DNA of 22,196 nucleotides from UMGS75 sp051872775 (GCA_051872775.1 JBJEEE010000108.1:1-22196); one strand, 5' to 3'; shown: positions 15,016 to 22,083, counted from the first letter of the stretch. A program made the numbers and translations. The notes: generated by a model not told the origin, from the letters alone.

Positions 15016-15354
15016 ATGGGGTATAGAATTGATCGTGTCGAAAAAATGATAGAAAGAGAGTTAGCTGTTATCTTAATGGAAGAAGCAAAAAATGAATTAT
15101 TAAAATTTGTTTCTATCACGAAAGTAACAGTAACAAAAGATTTATCACTTGCTACAATTTGGTATACAGTTTTAGGTAATGAAGGAGAAATCGAGGCAAC
15201 TTCAAAACAACTTGTTAATGCAACTGGATTTTTAAAGACTGAACTTGCCCATCGTTTAGATTTACGTAAAACACCAGATTTACGTTTCAAGTATGATGAA
15301 TCTCTTGCCTATGGTAATAAAATCTCACAAATTTTAGAAAATCTAAAAAAATAA
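15016..15354 (+). CDS. rbfA: Ribosome-binding factor A
   Basis: RbfA is a late 30S assembly factor. The 112-residue protein starts at ATG 15016, two bases after the infB stop, with GAGAGG at 15005-15010; a frame extending upstream into infB lacks support. Recognisable segments are RIDRVEKMIERELAVIL at the N-terminus, the KH-like core VSITKVTVTKDLSLATIWYT, and LAHRLDLRKTPDLRFKYDES at the C-terminus. In many Bacillota truB and ribF follow rbfA; here uvrC follows instead. Confidence 0.96.
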   Translation: MGYRIDRVEKMIERELAVILMEEAKNELLKFVSITKVTVTKDLSLATIWYTVLGNEGEIEATSKQLVNATGFLKTELAHRLDLRKTPDLRFKYDESLAYGNKISQILENLKK

Positions 15355-15371
15355 AGTAAAAGGAAAAGCCT

Positions 15372-17177
15372 ATGGATCGCAGTGCTATATTAGAAAACAT
15401 TAAATTAAAATTATCATTAGTACCTAAAAAACCAGGATGCTATCAAATGAAAGATGCCAAGGGTACAATTATTTATGTTGGTAAAGCTAAAGTGCTTCAA
15501 AACCGATTAAAGAGTTATTTTACAGGTTCTCATGATGTAAAAACAACAAAAATGATCCAAAATGTTGTTGATTTTGAATATATTATAACAAGTAGTGAGA
15601 AAGAGGCTTTTCTTTTAGAATTAAACTTTATTAAACAATATCGTCCAAAGTATAACATAATGTTAATGGATGATAAAACATATCCATATATTGTTCTAAC
15701 TAATGAAATTAATCCTCGTTTAATGATGACAAGAGATGTTAAATTAAGAGGTAAACTTAGACCACTAAAGATATACGGACCATTTCCCAATGCAAAAGCA
15801 TGTCGCGATACCGTAGAAATCTTAAATAAAGTATTTCCTTTCAGAAAGTGTAATCATATTCCTCATAAGAGATGTTTATATTATGATATTGGGCAATGCC
15901 TTGGTCCGTGTGAACATGACATAAAACGTGAAGATTATGATAAGTACATTAATATGACGCAAGAAGTACTTTCGGGTTCAAGTCAAAACTTAGTTAAAGA
16001 ATTGTCATTAAAAATGAATAAATTTGCGGAACAACTTAGATTTGAGGATGCTATCGAGTATCGAAATATTATCAATAGTATTAATGAATTATTATCACCT
16101 CAAAAAATGACGATAACCGATGGTAAAAATCGTGATATATTTGGCTACTATGCTAAAGATGGTCTTGTATGTGTTCAAATCCTTCATATGCGTGGTGGTA
16201 AGATTATTGAAAGAACAGGTGAAGTTTTTGATATTGTTGATAATTTAAGTGATATATTATGTGAATATCTTTATGAATTTTATGAATCTAAAATTGAACT
16301 TGCACCAAGTGAATTACTAATACCTTACATTGAAGGATATGAAATTCTACAAGAACTATTTGATTTTAATATTATAGTTCCTATTAAAGGTATTAAGAAA
16401 CAATTAGTAAATCTTGGATGTGAAAATGCTCAGAATAATATTGAGAATTTATATAAGATGCGCTTAATAAAGATTAGCAAAACAAAAGAACCAATCGAAG
16501 AATTAGGAAAAATACTTAATATAGCCTATCCTAAAGTTATTGAAATATTTGATAACTCTAATATTTCAGGTGCCAGTCCAGTCAGTGCTATGGTAACATA
16601 CATTGATGGGGTAGCGTCACCTAAAGATTATCGCAAATATAAAGTTAAGACAGTAAGTGGTGCCGATGACTATCATACAATGCAAGAAGTAATCGAAAGA
16701 AGATATAGTCGTATACAAAAAGAAAATGGCTCTTTCCCTAACTTGATTGTTGTTGATGGAGGCAAACCTCAAGTAAAGGCTGCTAAGGAAGTATTAGAAA
16801 ATCTACATTTAGATATTCCATTAATAGGTCTTGCAAAGGATGATAATCATCGTACAGATACAATTATTACTAGTGATTTAAAAGAAGTAAAACTTGATAA
16901 AAAAAGTAATTTGTTTTTACTATTAACCGCAATGCAAGATGAAGTACATCGTTTTGCTATTACTTTCTTTAAACAAACGCATAGTAAAAATAGCTTTACT
17001 TCCATTCTTGATAATATACCGGGCGTAGGAGAAAGACGTAAACAAATCTTAATGAAAGAATTTGATAACTTAGATGATTTAGCAAATGCACAATTAGATA
17101 AGTTAAAAGCATTAGGATTCCCGGAAAAACTAGCTTTAAAAATAATTGAAGTTGTTAAGAATCGTGACCATTCCTAA
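15372..17177 (+). CDS. uvrC: UvrABC system protein C
   Basis: UvrC makes the dual incisions of nucleotide excision repair. The 601-residue protein has an N-terminal GIY-YIG nuclease domain (GCY 22-24, YVG 35-37, catalytic Arg45), then a CxxxxxHxxxxC-type region (RKCNHIPHKRCLYYDIGQCLGPC). A UVR motif lies near 205-235 (MNKFAEQLRFEDAIEYRNII), followed by the RNase H-like nuclease domain with VVDGGKPQ, and a C-terminal helix-hairpin-helix domain (LDNIPGVGERRKQILMKEF). Length and order are normal. It follows rbfA by 17 bases with AAAAGGA as ribosome-binding site, so it is likely to be read from the same operon. Confidence 0.97.
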   Translation: MDRSAILENIKLKLSLVPKKPGCYQMKDAKGTIIYVGKAKVLQNRLKSYFTGSHDVKTTKMIQNVVDFEYIITSSEKEAFLLELNFIKQYRPKYNIMLMDDKTYPYIVLTNEINPRLMMTRDVKLRGKLRPLKIYGPFPNAKACRDTVEILNKVFPFRKCNHIPHKRCLYYDIGQCLGPCEHDIKREDYDKYINMTQEVLSGSSQNLVKELSLKMNKFAEQLRFEDAIEYRNIINSINELLSPQKMTITDGKNRDIFGYYAKDGLVCVQILHMRGGKIIERTGEVFDIVDNLSDILCEYLYEFYESKIELAPSELLIPYIEGYEILQELFDFNIIVPIKGIKKQLVNLGCENAQNNIENLYKMRLIKISKTKEPIEELGKILNIAYPKVIEIFDNSNISGASPVSAMVTYIDGVASPKDYRKYKVKTVSGADDYHTMQEVIERRYSRIQKENGSFPNLIVVDGGKPQVKAAKEVLENLHLDIPLIGLAKDDNHRTDTIITSDLKEVKLDKKSNLFLLLTAMQDEVHRFAITFFKQTHSKNSFTSILDNIPGVGERRKQILMKEFDNLDDLANAQLDKLKALGFPEKLALKIIEVVKNRDHS

Positions 17178-17193
17178 AATTCATGCATACAAT
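17164..17193 (+). promoter_or_regulatory. Possible promoter of the LuxR-type gene
   Basis: GTGACC (17164-17169), an 18-bp spacer and TACAAT (17188-17193) overlap the 3' end of uvrC. This would let the small regulator be transcribed separately from the repair gene. Matches are moderate (4/6 and 5/6). Confidence 0.35.
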
Positions 17194-17215
17194 AGAATGA
17201 AAGTGTGGGGATTAG

Positions 17216-17428
17216 ATGTCAAAAAAAAGTTTCTTAACAAATAGAGAAAGAGAAATATTTGAGTTATTAGTTAAAAACTATGATACCAACGAAATAGCTG
17301 ATCGATTTAGTATTAGTAGTAAAACAGTAAGAAATCATATTTCAAATGTAATTCAAAAATTAGGCGTTAAAGGACGAAGTCAAGCCATTTTAGAATTAAT
17401 CAGAATAAACGAAATAAAATTAAAATAG
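17216..17428 (+). CDS. Stand-alone LuxR-type (GerE-like) helix-turn-helix regulator
   Basis: The 70-residue protein is only a LuxR C-terminal DNA-binding domain: LTNREREIFELLVKNYDTNEIADRFSIS followed by the recognition helix region KTVRNHISNVIQKLGVKGRSQAI. There is no receiver or ligand domain, as in Bacillus GerE (about 74 residues). In B. subtilis gerE also lies a few genes downstream of uvrC, so this may be a positional relative. A spore-coat role should not be assumed, since sporulation genes are not visible here. The spacing from uvrC is 38 bases, with GGGG as ribosome-binding site. Confidence 0.85.
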   Translation: MSKKSFLTNREREIFELLVKNYDTNEIADRFSISSKTVRNHISNVIQKLGVKGRSQAILELIRINEIKLK

Positions 17429-17444
17429 AAAGTAGGCGATAGGC

Positions 17445-18311
17445 TTGCAAACTATCTGGGGAAAAATTAGAACAATTGATCTCGATGAACGTATTTTTGA
17501 AATAAAAATCAAGAATAAAATAGAGTTCTTCTATTTTAGTCGAAGTCAATATAAAAAATTCAAGCCATATCTTCACGAAGGATTATATGTTACTTTTCTT
17601 TGTGAAGATGATGTAAAAAAAAGAAATCGCCACATGACCAAAGAAGTAGTTAGTTTTACTAAATTATTACAACCTACTTCAAAAGGTATAAAAACTTACT
17701 TTGATATAGATATGATAAAAAAAGGGGTTAATAAACTTCTATCAAAAGACACATATCGTATGTTTTTAGATTTAGAATTTACTATGCCTAGTTATTCGTA
17801 TATTCATGGAAGTGGTTTTAAACCAGAAATAATACAATACGGGATTTATCTAGAAGATCCATCGGGTAAACTAGTTTTAACCGAGCATGACAATGTGCTT
17901 CCAATCGATAAAAAATCATTAACCGATCGCATGTATGAATTTTTAAATTTAACGGAAAATGATATTAAACATGCCAAGACTTTCAATCAGTTTTATCGAG
18001 TCTTGCAAGATATAATGTCATATTATCAACCTATTGTGTATGTATGGGGTAAAAACGATATGTACGTAATAGACTCTTCATGTGATTTACATCATAAACC
18101 AAAAATACTAGAAAGACGTCAAGTAGTTAATCTAATGCAAGTAATAAAAAATTACTATAGTATTAAATCAGATATTGGCCTTTTTAATTCTTATGGTTTA
18201 TTTGGTAAAGTTCCACCAATTGTTCAAGATCATGATTCATTAAATGATGCGGTGGCAACCTCTGAGATATTCCATTTATTTTTAGAAGAAATTAATAAAA
18301 CTAAAAACTAA
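17445..18311 (+). CDS. KapD-like DEDDh 3'-5' exonuclease with extra N-terminal domain, TTG start
   Basis: The 288-residue protein has a C-terminal exonuclease domain of the DnaQ/ERI type: motif I FLDLEF (D109, E111), motif II WGKNDMYVID (D205), and motif III with H263 and D268 in QDHDSLNDA. All four DEDDh metal ligands and the catalytic His are present, so it should be active on DNA or RNA ends. Residues 1-85 form a separate small beta-rich domain (OB- or SH3-like by look, not identified) that could bind nucleic acid. The start is TTG at 17445; the upstream AGAAAGTAGG is a weak ribosome-binding site, so the exact start is uncertain. It follows the LuxR-type gene by 16 bases. Confidence 0.82.
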   Translation: MQTIWGKIRTIDLDERIFEIKIKNKIEFFYFSRSQYKKFKPYLHEGLYVTFLCEDDVKKRNRHMTKEVVSFTKLLQPTSKGIKTYFDIDMIKKGVNKLLSKDTYRMFLDLEFTMPSYSYIHGSGFKPEIIQYGIYLEDPSGKLVLTEHDNVLPIDKKSLTDRMYEFLNLTENDIKHAKTFNQFYRVLQDIMSYYQPIVYVWGKNDMYVIDSSCDLHHKPKILERRQVVNLMQVIKNYYSIKSDIGLFNSYGLFGKVPPIVQDHDSLNDAVATSEIFHLFLEEINKTKN

Positions 18312-18341
18312 TCAAATTTATTAATTAATGAGGTATTATAT

Positions 18342-19670
18342 ATGAACGAAGAAAAGAAACTAAAATTGAACTATAAAAGAACCTTCTATATGGGCTTTGC
18401 ATTTTTTGCTATCCTAATGTTATGGCAAATGTATAATTATTATTGCCCATTATTCTTACAACAATTTCTAGGTACTGATAAGACTTATTTAATTGGTCTA
18501 ATTATGGCAGCTGATAATTTCTTTGCTATTTTTATGTTACCACTTTTTGGAATGCTATCAGATAAAACGAAGAGTAAATGGGGTCGCAGAATGCCATATA
18601 TTGTAATTGGTATGGTTCTATCTGCTATTATTTTCCCTCTTGTTGCGGTTGCGTACTACCTAAATTCATTAGTAGGATTAATCATAATGATGGGGTTAAT
18701 ACTATTAATTATGAATATGTATCGTAATCCAGCAGTTGCATTAATGCCTGATATTACTCCCAAACCATTACGTTCACAAGCTAATGGAGTAATCAATCTA
18801 GTTGGTTATATTGGAGCTGTTATGGGGGGTGCGATAGCTCTTGTTATTGGCATCTTTTTTAAAGATTTAGAAAAACAAGGAATTGCAGCTTTTATAGTAG
18901 CATCTTTCTTCATGATTTTATCAGTAGTAATCTTAATTTTAAAGATTAAAGAACCAAAGCTTGTTAAAGAAATGGAACCTGAAATGCTTGAAGGCGAACA
19001 ACTTAGTGAAAACTTTGTAGATGAAACAAATACTTCTAAACTATCAAAACGTGACAAAATTAATACTTTTATTTTGCTTTTCTCCGTCTTGTTTTGGTTT
19101 GTTAGTTTTAATGCGGTTGAATCATTCTATAGTGTCTTTTGTAAAGAATCATTTGGAGAAAAATCAATTGTTGGAACCATTGTTATGGCAGGACTTCCAC
19201 TATCATCCATTATTACCTTTATGTGTACGATTAATTTACCAGCCAAAATAGGACGTAAAAAAACGGTTCTAATAGGTCTATTAGCTCTAATCTTAGGTTT
19301 CGGTATTGTTGTATTAGAAGGTGTATTTAATTGGTACAATGCAGTTGTCTTTATTGTAGCAATCATCATATGTGGTATTGGTTGGGCACTGATAAATGCA
19401 AATAGTTATCCAATGCTTGTTGAAGTATCAAACAAAGATAATGTAGGTAAATATACAGGTTTATATTATACATTTTCAATGATTGCACAAAGCATAACTC
19501 CTGTTTTAGTAGGTAGCTTAATCACGCTTCACGGTCACTATGGTATTCTCTTTATATATGCATTAATTACAATGGTTATTGCAATGACTATATTTAGTTT
19601 CTTTAAAGAAAATAAGAATGCGAAAATTAAAATAAAAAAAGGTATGGAAAAATTTGAAGATAATGATTAA
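18342..19670 (+). CDS. SLC45/GPH-type MFS sugar transporter
   Basis: The 442-residue integral membrane protein shows about 12 hydrophobic segments in two halves with a charged central loop (about 210-240, EMEPEMLEGEQLSE). The cytoplasmic loop between helices 2 and 3, GMLSDKTKSKWGRRMPYI, carries the RxGRRxPY signature of the glycoside-pentoside-hexuronide and SLC45/sucrose transporter group. A disaccharide or glycoside taken up with a cation is the likely substrate, but the sugar cannot be named. The ribosome-binding site GAGGT fits. It is followed directly by a strong terminator. Confidence 0.85.
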   Translation: MNEEKKLKLNYKRTFYMGFAFFAILMLWQMYNYYCPLFLQQFLGTDKTYLIGLIMAADNFFAIFMLPLFGMLSDKTKSKWGRRMPYIVIGMVLSAIIFPLVAVAYYLNSLVGLIIMMGLILLIMNMYRNPAVALMPDITPKPLRSQANGVINLVGYIGAVMGGAIALVIGIFFKDLEKQGIAAFIVASFFMILSVVILILKIKEPKLVKEMEPEMLEGEQLSENFVDETNTSKLSKRDKINTFILLFSVLFWFVSFNAVESFYSVFCKESFGEKSIVGTIVMAGLPLSSIITFMCTINLPAKIGRKKTVLIGLLALILGFGIVVLEGVFNWYNAVVFIVAIIICGIGWALINANSYPMLVEVSNKDNVGKYTGLYYTFSMIAQSITPVLVGSLITLHGHYGILFIYALITMVIAMTIFSFFKENKNAKIKIKKGMEKFEDND

Positions 19671-19673
19671 TAT

Positions 19674-19727
19674 AAAAACATTTCTTGTAAGCACTATAGT
19701 GCAAATTATACAAGAAATGTTTTTTTT
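19674..19727 (+). terminator. Strong terminator with a nested palindrome
   Basis: A perfect 16-bp stem (19674-19689 with 19709-19724) ends in a run of T to 19727. Its 19-nt loop contains the self-complementary GCACTATAGTGC (19691-19702), so the structure can form a cruciform-like double hairpin. It follows the transporter stop codon by 3 bases and marks the end of the long plus-strand gene run. Because the left arm starts with A residues, it may also work on the minus strand. Confidence 0.9.
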
Positions 19728-19739
19728 ACCAAACTAGTA

Positions 19740-19747
19740 TAAAAAAC
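19740..19747. repeat. Left target-site duplication of the IS (TAAAAAAC)
   Basis: TAAAAAAC directly abuts the left inverted repeat and is repeated exactly at 21293-21300 beside the right inverted repeat. Eight bases is the duplication size expected for ISL3-family elements. Confidence 0.85.
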
Positions 19748-19800
19748 GACTAGATAGAATTCGATAGGGTTTATAAAAAAACTATAGAATTCGATAGGGT
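19748..19800 (+). repeat. Left inverted repeat with two 18-bp boxes 30 bp apart
   Basis: The inner box CTATAGAATTCGATAGGG is at 19782-19799. The outer copy at 19752-19769 is identical in 16 of 18 positions. The two share the 17-mer ATAGAATTCGATAGGGT. Spacing is exactly 30 bp, close to three helical turns. The inverted partners are at the right end of the element. Confidence 0.88.
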
Positions 19801-19816
19801 CTAAAATTAGAGAATG

Positions 19817-19854
19817 AAAAGCGATAATAGAGAAATCTATTACCGCTTTTTTTT
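19817..19854 (+). terminator. Inward-facing terminator in the left IS end
   Basis: A 15-bp stem (19817-19831 with 19836-19850) with one A/C mismatch closes a GAAA tetraloop and runs into T residues to 19854. It lies between the left inverted repeat and the transposase promoter, where it would block read-through from neighbouring genes into the transposase. Confidence 0.85.
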
Positions 19855-19865
19855 GTACACTCCTT

Positions 19866-19874
19866 TGATATAAT
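19866..19874 (+). promoter_or_regulatory. Extended -10 promoter of the transposase gene
   Basis: TGA followed by a perfect TATAAT (19869-19874), 32 bases before the start codon. The expected -35 position falls in the T tract of the preceding terminator and does not match consensus, so the promoter relies on the extended -10 and is probably weak. Confidence 0.6.
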
Positions 19875-19906
19875 AAAGTTGCTACACAATTATAGAAAGG
19901 AAAAGT

Positions 19907-21235
19907 ATGTACAATGATATTATATCACTAAACGTAAAATTAATGGATGAAAAACTTATAATTAATGGAAAAAAGTTTGAAATAATTAAGGGAGTAAAAT
20001 ATTTAGTATATTATGTTTCAAAACAGTTTGAACCTATCTTTTGTGAACAATGTGGATGTTTAGTGCATAGAATTAAAGAATATAAAGTGAGCACAGTAAA
20101 GACATTTATAAATTATGATTATCCAGTTTTATTGAAATATAAACAAAGACGATTATTATGCGACTATGGGAAAACAATGTCTGAAAATAATTCAATAGTT
20201 TCGAAAAGAAATAGAATATCAAATTATTTAAAATTAGAAATAATAAAACAATGTAAATATAAACATTCATTTACCACTATAGCTAAACAATTAAACGTTG
20301 ATACAATGACAGTAATTAATACTTTTATGGAACATTTTACCTTTGATAGAAAAGAATTAACAGAAATTATATGTGTGGATGAATTTTCGGCAAATATAGA
20401 TGAAGATAATAAATACGCATGTATAATAGGAGACCCAGTAAAGAAAGAAATAATAGACATTTTACCTTCAAGACATCAGGAATATTTAGAACGATATCTA
20501 GCAAATATACCTTTAGAAGAGCGTTTAATGGTTAAAATTGTAAATATTGATATGTGGGAAGCTTATAAAGTGGTATTTACAAATTATTGTTGGAACGCCA
20601 AGATAGCAGTTGATCCATTTCATTGGATAAAACTAGCAACTGATAATTTTCATAGACTTAGAAGAATTGTAGAAGATGAAACAGACAATCCCAAAGTAAA
20701 AGCAATATTAAGAAATGATTGGAAATCATTTAGTAAAAAAGAAAATATTTTGAGTGAAAAAAGATATTATAGTAAATTATTAAATAGGTTCATAAGCGAA
20801 AGAGAAAAAGTTGAATATTGTATTAATTCAGATATAAGATTAGAGAATACTTGGTGTATTTTACAAGAAATATATAAATTTAGAGATAAGTGTGTAGCAG
20901 AACAAGCAAAAGATGAATTAATCAAATTAATTAAAAAGTTAGAAGAAACAAAAATACCTGAAATGATTTCTATAGCAAAAACATATAGACATTGGTTTAC
21001 AGAAATTTGTAATTCTTTTTTAACTTATGGACCATATAATAAAAAAGTATCTAATGCTTTTATTGAGGGAAAAAATAGGCTTTGTAAAGAAATAAAAGCA
21101 TTCAGTTGTGGCTTAGAAAATTTCGCGATATATAGAGCTAGAATATTATATATTTCAAGTAATGGAAATTATGTATTTAAAAAAGGAGATAATAAAAGAA
21201 AGTTGTATAAAAAAAGCAGAAAAAAGGGTGGTTAA
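19907..21235 (+). CDS. ISL3-family transposase
   Basis: The 442-residue DDE transposase has an N-terminal zinc-binding region (C46-x2-C49 and C85), a helix-turn-helix (about 100-140), and the catalytic core with D158 in CVDEFS, D215 in NIDMWEAY followed by VDPFHWIK, and E387 in SNAFIEGKN. The last segment, FIEGKNRLCKEIKAFSCGLENFAIYRARIL, matches the ISL3 C-terminal signature. At position 87 a Tyr (TAT, 20165-20167) stands where relatives have the fourth zinc-ligand Cys (C-x-C-G-K). The ribosome-binding site AAAGGAAAA is well spaced. Arg is mostly AGA and Ile often ATA, unlike the CGT-using housekeeping genes, which fits outside origin. Length is within the usual ISL3 range. Confidence 0.92.
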   Translation: MYNDIISLNVKLMDEKLIINGKKFEIIKGVKYLVYYVSKQFEPIFCEQCGCLVHRIKEYKVSTVKTFINYDYPVLLKYKQRRLLCDYGKTMSENNSIVSKRNRISNYLKLEIIKQCKYKHSFTTIAKQLNVDTMTVINTFMEHFTFDRKELTEIICVDEFSANIDEDNKYACIIGDPVKKEIIDILPSRHQEYLERYLANIPLEERLMVKIVNIDMWEAYKVVFTNYCWNAKIAVDPFHWIKLATDNFHRLRRIVEDETDNPKVKAILRNDWKSFSKKENILSEKRYYSKLLNRFISEREKVEYCINSDIRLENTWCILQEIYKFRDKCVAEQAKDELIKLIKKLEETKIPEMISIAKTYRHWFTEICNSFLTYGPYNKKVSNAFIEGKNRLCKEIKAFSCGLENFAIYRARILYISSNGNYVFKKGDNKRKLYKKSRKKGG

Positions 21236-21244
21236 TTCCACCCT
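21220..21244 (-). terminator. Inward-facing (minus-strand) terminator over the transposase stop codon
   Basis: AGGGTGG (21225-21231) pairs with CCACCCT (21238-21244) around TTAATT. On the minus strand the hairpin is followed by six T (the A run at 21220-21225). It would stop antisense transcription entering from the right side of the element, and its stem includes the transposase stop codon region and the edge of the right inverted repeat. Confidence 0.7.
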
Positions 21245-21292
21245 ATTAAATTCTATAGCTTTTTTCAAAACCCTATGCAATTATATAGAACC
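21240..21292 (-). repeat. Right inverted repeat with two 18-bp boxes 30 bp apart
   Basis: The inner box CCCTATTAAATTCTATAG (21241-21258) is the complement of the left inner box with two changes. The outer box CCCTATGCAATTATATAG (21271-21288) differs more. The spacing is again exactly 30 bp, mirroring the left end. Confidence 0.87.
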
Positions 21293-21300
21293 TAAAAAAC
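21293..21300. repeat. Right target-site duplication of the IS (TAAAAAAC)
   Basis: Exact copy of the 8-mer at 19740-19747, directly outside the right inverted repeat. Confidence 0.85.
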
Positions 21301-21332
21301 TTATTAATTATAAAAAATAAATTTATATTTTC

Positions 21333-21448
21333 CTACGCTCAAACTTACCTCTAATCTGTATAAAGTTATATGAGGGGATACATTGAATGGAGGTAAGATT
21401 ATGACCTAATATGAAATTTCTATGCTAAACGTAGTTTTAATAAAATAA
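21333..21448 (+). other. Structured stretch with a ribosome-binding site and a three-codon micro-ORF
   Basis: The gap from the IS to the next gene (21301-21482) has no normal gene but is not featureless. A strong Shine-Dalgarno GGAGG (21389-21393) lies 7 bases before ATG 21401, which reads ATG-ACC-TAA. The same frame continues open for 12 more codons after that stop, to TAA at 21446. CTTACCTC (21344-21351) is complementary to GAGGTAAG (21390-21397), so an RNA covering both would hide the ribosome-binding site. CTACG (21333-21337) can pair with CGTAG (21430-21434) outside it. This could be a broken small-protein gene, a leader peptide or a regulatory RNA. A TATAAA at 21359-21364 might be a -10 box but would exclude the upstream arm. 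Confidence 0.35.
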
Positions 21449-21482
21449 AAATTTTAAAAATAAAAAGAAAGGAAATTAGTAT

Positions 21483-21917
21483 ATGCATAATAATACTGAA
21501 CTAGGAATAAGCGTACCAATGTATGATGCAATTACAGAAATAAAAGAAGCAGAAGAAATATTAAAACATATGAATAATACATTTTCAGATAGTTTGAGAT
21601 ATATCCTCAATTATTTAGGTAATATTACAATATCTGACTTATCTAAACAAACTAAAATTGAAACTAAAACAATAAGAAGATACTTAAAGGGGGAAACAAC
21701 ACCTAATTTAGAAAGACTTCTTGCTATATGTGCAGAATTAGAATTGTATCCTTCAATTACAAAACGATTATTAGAACAAGCAGGAATAATTATAGGCAAA
21801 AGGGGAAATGAAAAAGATGAAATATATTTATTCTTAATTGAACAATGTTATCATGAAGGGTTAGAAAGTTGGAATAAAAGGTTAAAAACAGTATGTGAAG
21901 GAGAATACCTTCCCTAA
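21483..21917 (+). CDS. Xre-like helix-turn-helix protein
   Basis: The 144-residue protein has a central helix-turn-helix at about 40-100: ITISDLSKQTKIETKTIRRYLKGETTPNLERLLAICAELEL. This is the Xre/Cro pattern with the typical variable turn and RxxxGxxxPxLexll tail. The C-terminal part (about 101-144, KRLLEQAGIIIG then EIYLFLIEQCYHEGLESWNKRL) resembles the tail found in stand-alone or IrrE-linked Xre-like regulators of Bacillota. The N-terminal 40 residues are helical and not recognised. The ribosome-binding site GAAAGGAAA fits ATG 21483. The gene uses many ATA and AGA codons like the neighbouring IS, pointing to accessory DNA. No partner gene is inside the window, so its target is unknown; the palindromes downstream are candidate operators. 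Confidence 0.8.
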   Translation: MHNNTELGISVPMYDAITEIKEAEEILKHMNNTFSDSLRYILNYLGNITISDLSKQTKIETKTIRRYLKGETTPNLERLLAICAELELYPSITKRLLEQAGIIIGKRGNEKDEIYLFLIEQCYHEGLESWNKRLKTVCEGEYLP

Positions 21918-21952
21918 AATAAAAAATTTTAGGGAACGTGTTCCCTTTTTTT
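21912..21952 (+). terminator. Terminator with an overlapping alternative stem
   Basis: AGGGAA (21931-21936), loop CGTG, TTCCCT (21941-21946) and seven T form a clear terminator. CCCTAAAAT (21912-21920), which contains the stop codon, can pair instead with ATTTTAGGG (21926-21934) and would then use up part of the terminator stem. The two structures exclude each other. Confidence 0.8.
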
Positions 21953-21963
21953 ATATAAAAAAA

Positions 21964-22009
21964 TGGTGATTTTTGATAAAAAATGATTGTTTTTTGATAA
22001 AAATCATCA
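21964..22009. repeat. Imperfect hairpin with two 13-bp repeats at 21-bp period
   Basis: TTTTTGATAAAAA occurs at 21970-21982 and 21991-22003, exactly 21 bp (two helical turns) apart; each copy is itself nearly palindromic. The segment as a whole folds: 21964-21974 pairs with 21999-22009 (one G/T wobble), and inside it six A pair with six T. It may be a two-site operator, part of a transcription end, or simply AT-rich repeat DNA. Confidence 0.5.
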
Positions 22010-22048
22010 AAAAAAAGCATAAATACCATTAAAACTACGCATTTTGGG

Positions 22049-22066
22049 TAGGTCATCGATGACCTA
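22049..22066. promoter_or_regulatory. Perfect 18-bp palindrome upstream of a promoter
   Basis: TAGGTCATCGATGACCTA is perfectly self-complementary and its GC content stands out in this AT-rich region. It occupies the -35 region of the promoter whose -10 is at 22087-22092. A dimeric regulator bound here would block or help polymerase. I do not recognise the sequence as a known operator. Confidence 0.6.
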
Positions 22067-22083
22067 GGTTAGTTTCTTTGATG

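Larger units (their letters stand above)
19748..21292 (+). mobile_element. Complete ISL3-family insertion sequence, 1,545 bp
   Basis: The element holds one DDE transposase gene and is bounded by imperfect terminal inverted repeats of about 53 bp (19748-19800 and 21240-21292). They are flanked by the exact 8-bp direct repeat TAAAAAAC. Removing the element and one repeat copy would restore a continuous intergenic sequence just after the transporter terminator, so no coding gene was broken. Each end has two copies of an 18-bp box spaced 30 bp. An inward-facing terminator lies at each end of the transposase gene. The intact duplication suggests a fairly recent insertion. The ISL3 assignment rests on transposase motifs and the 8-bp duplication. 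Confidence 0.88.

Noticed and set aside
19752..19799. Short CRISPR-like array (two repeats, 30-bp period)
   Set aside because: Only two units, mirrored at the other end of the transposase element; these are IS terminal boxes.
19853..19874. TTGTAC as the -35 box of the transposase promoter
   Set aside because: It is only 10 bp from TATAAT; the promoter is better read as an extended -10 element.
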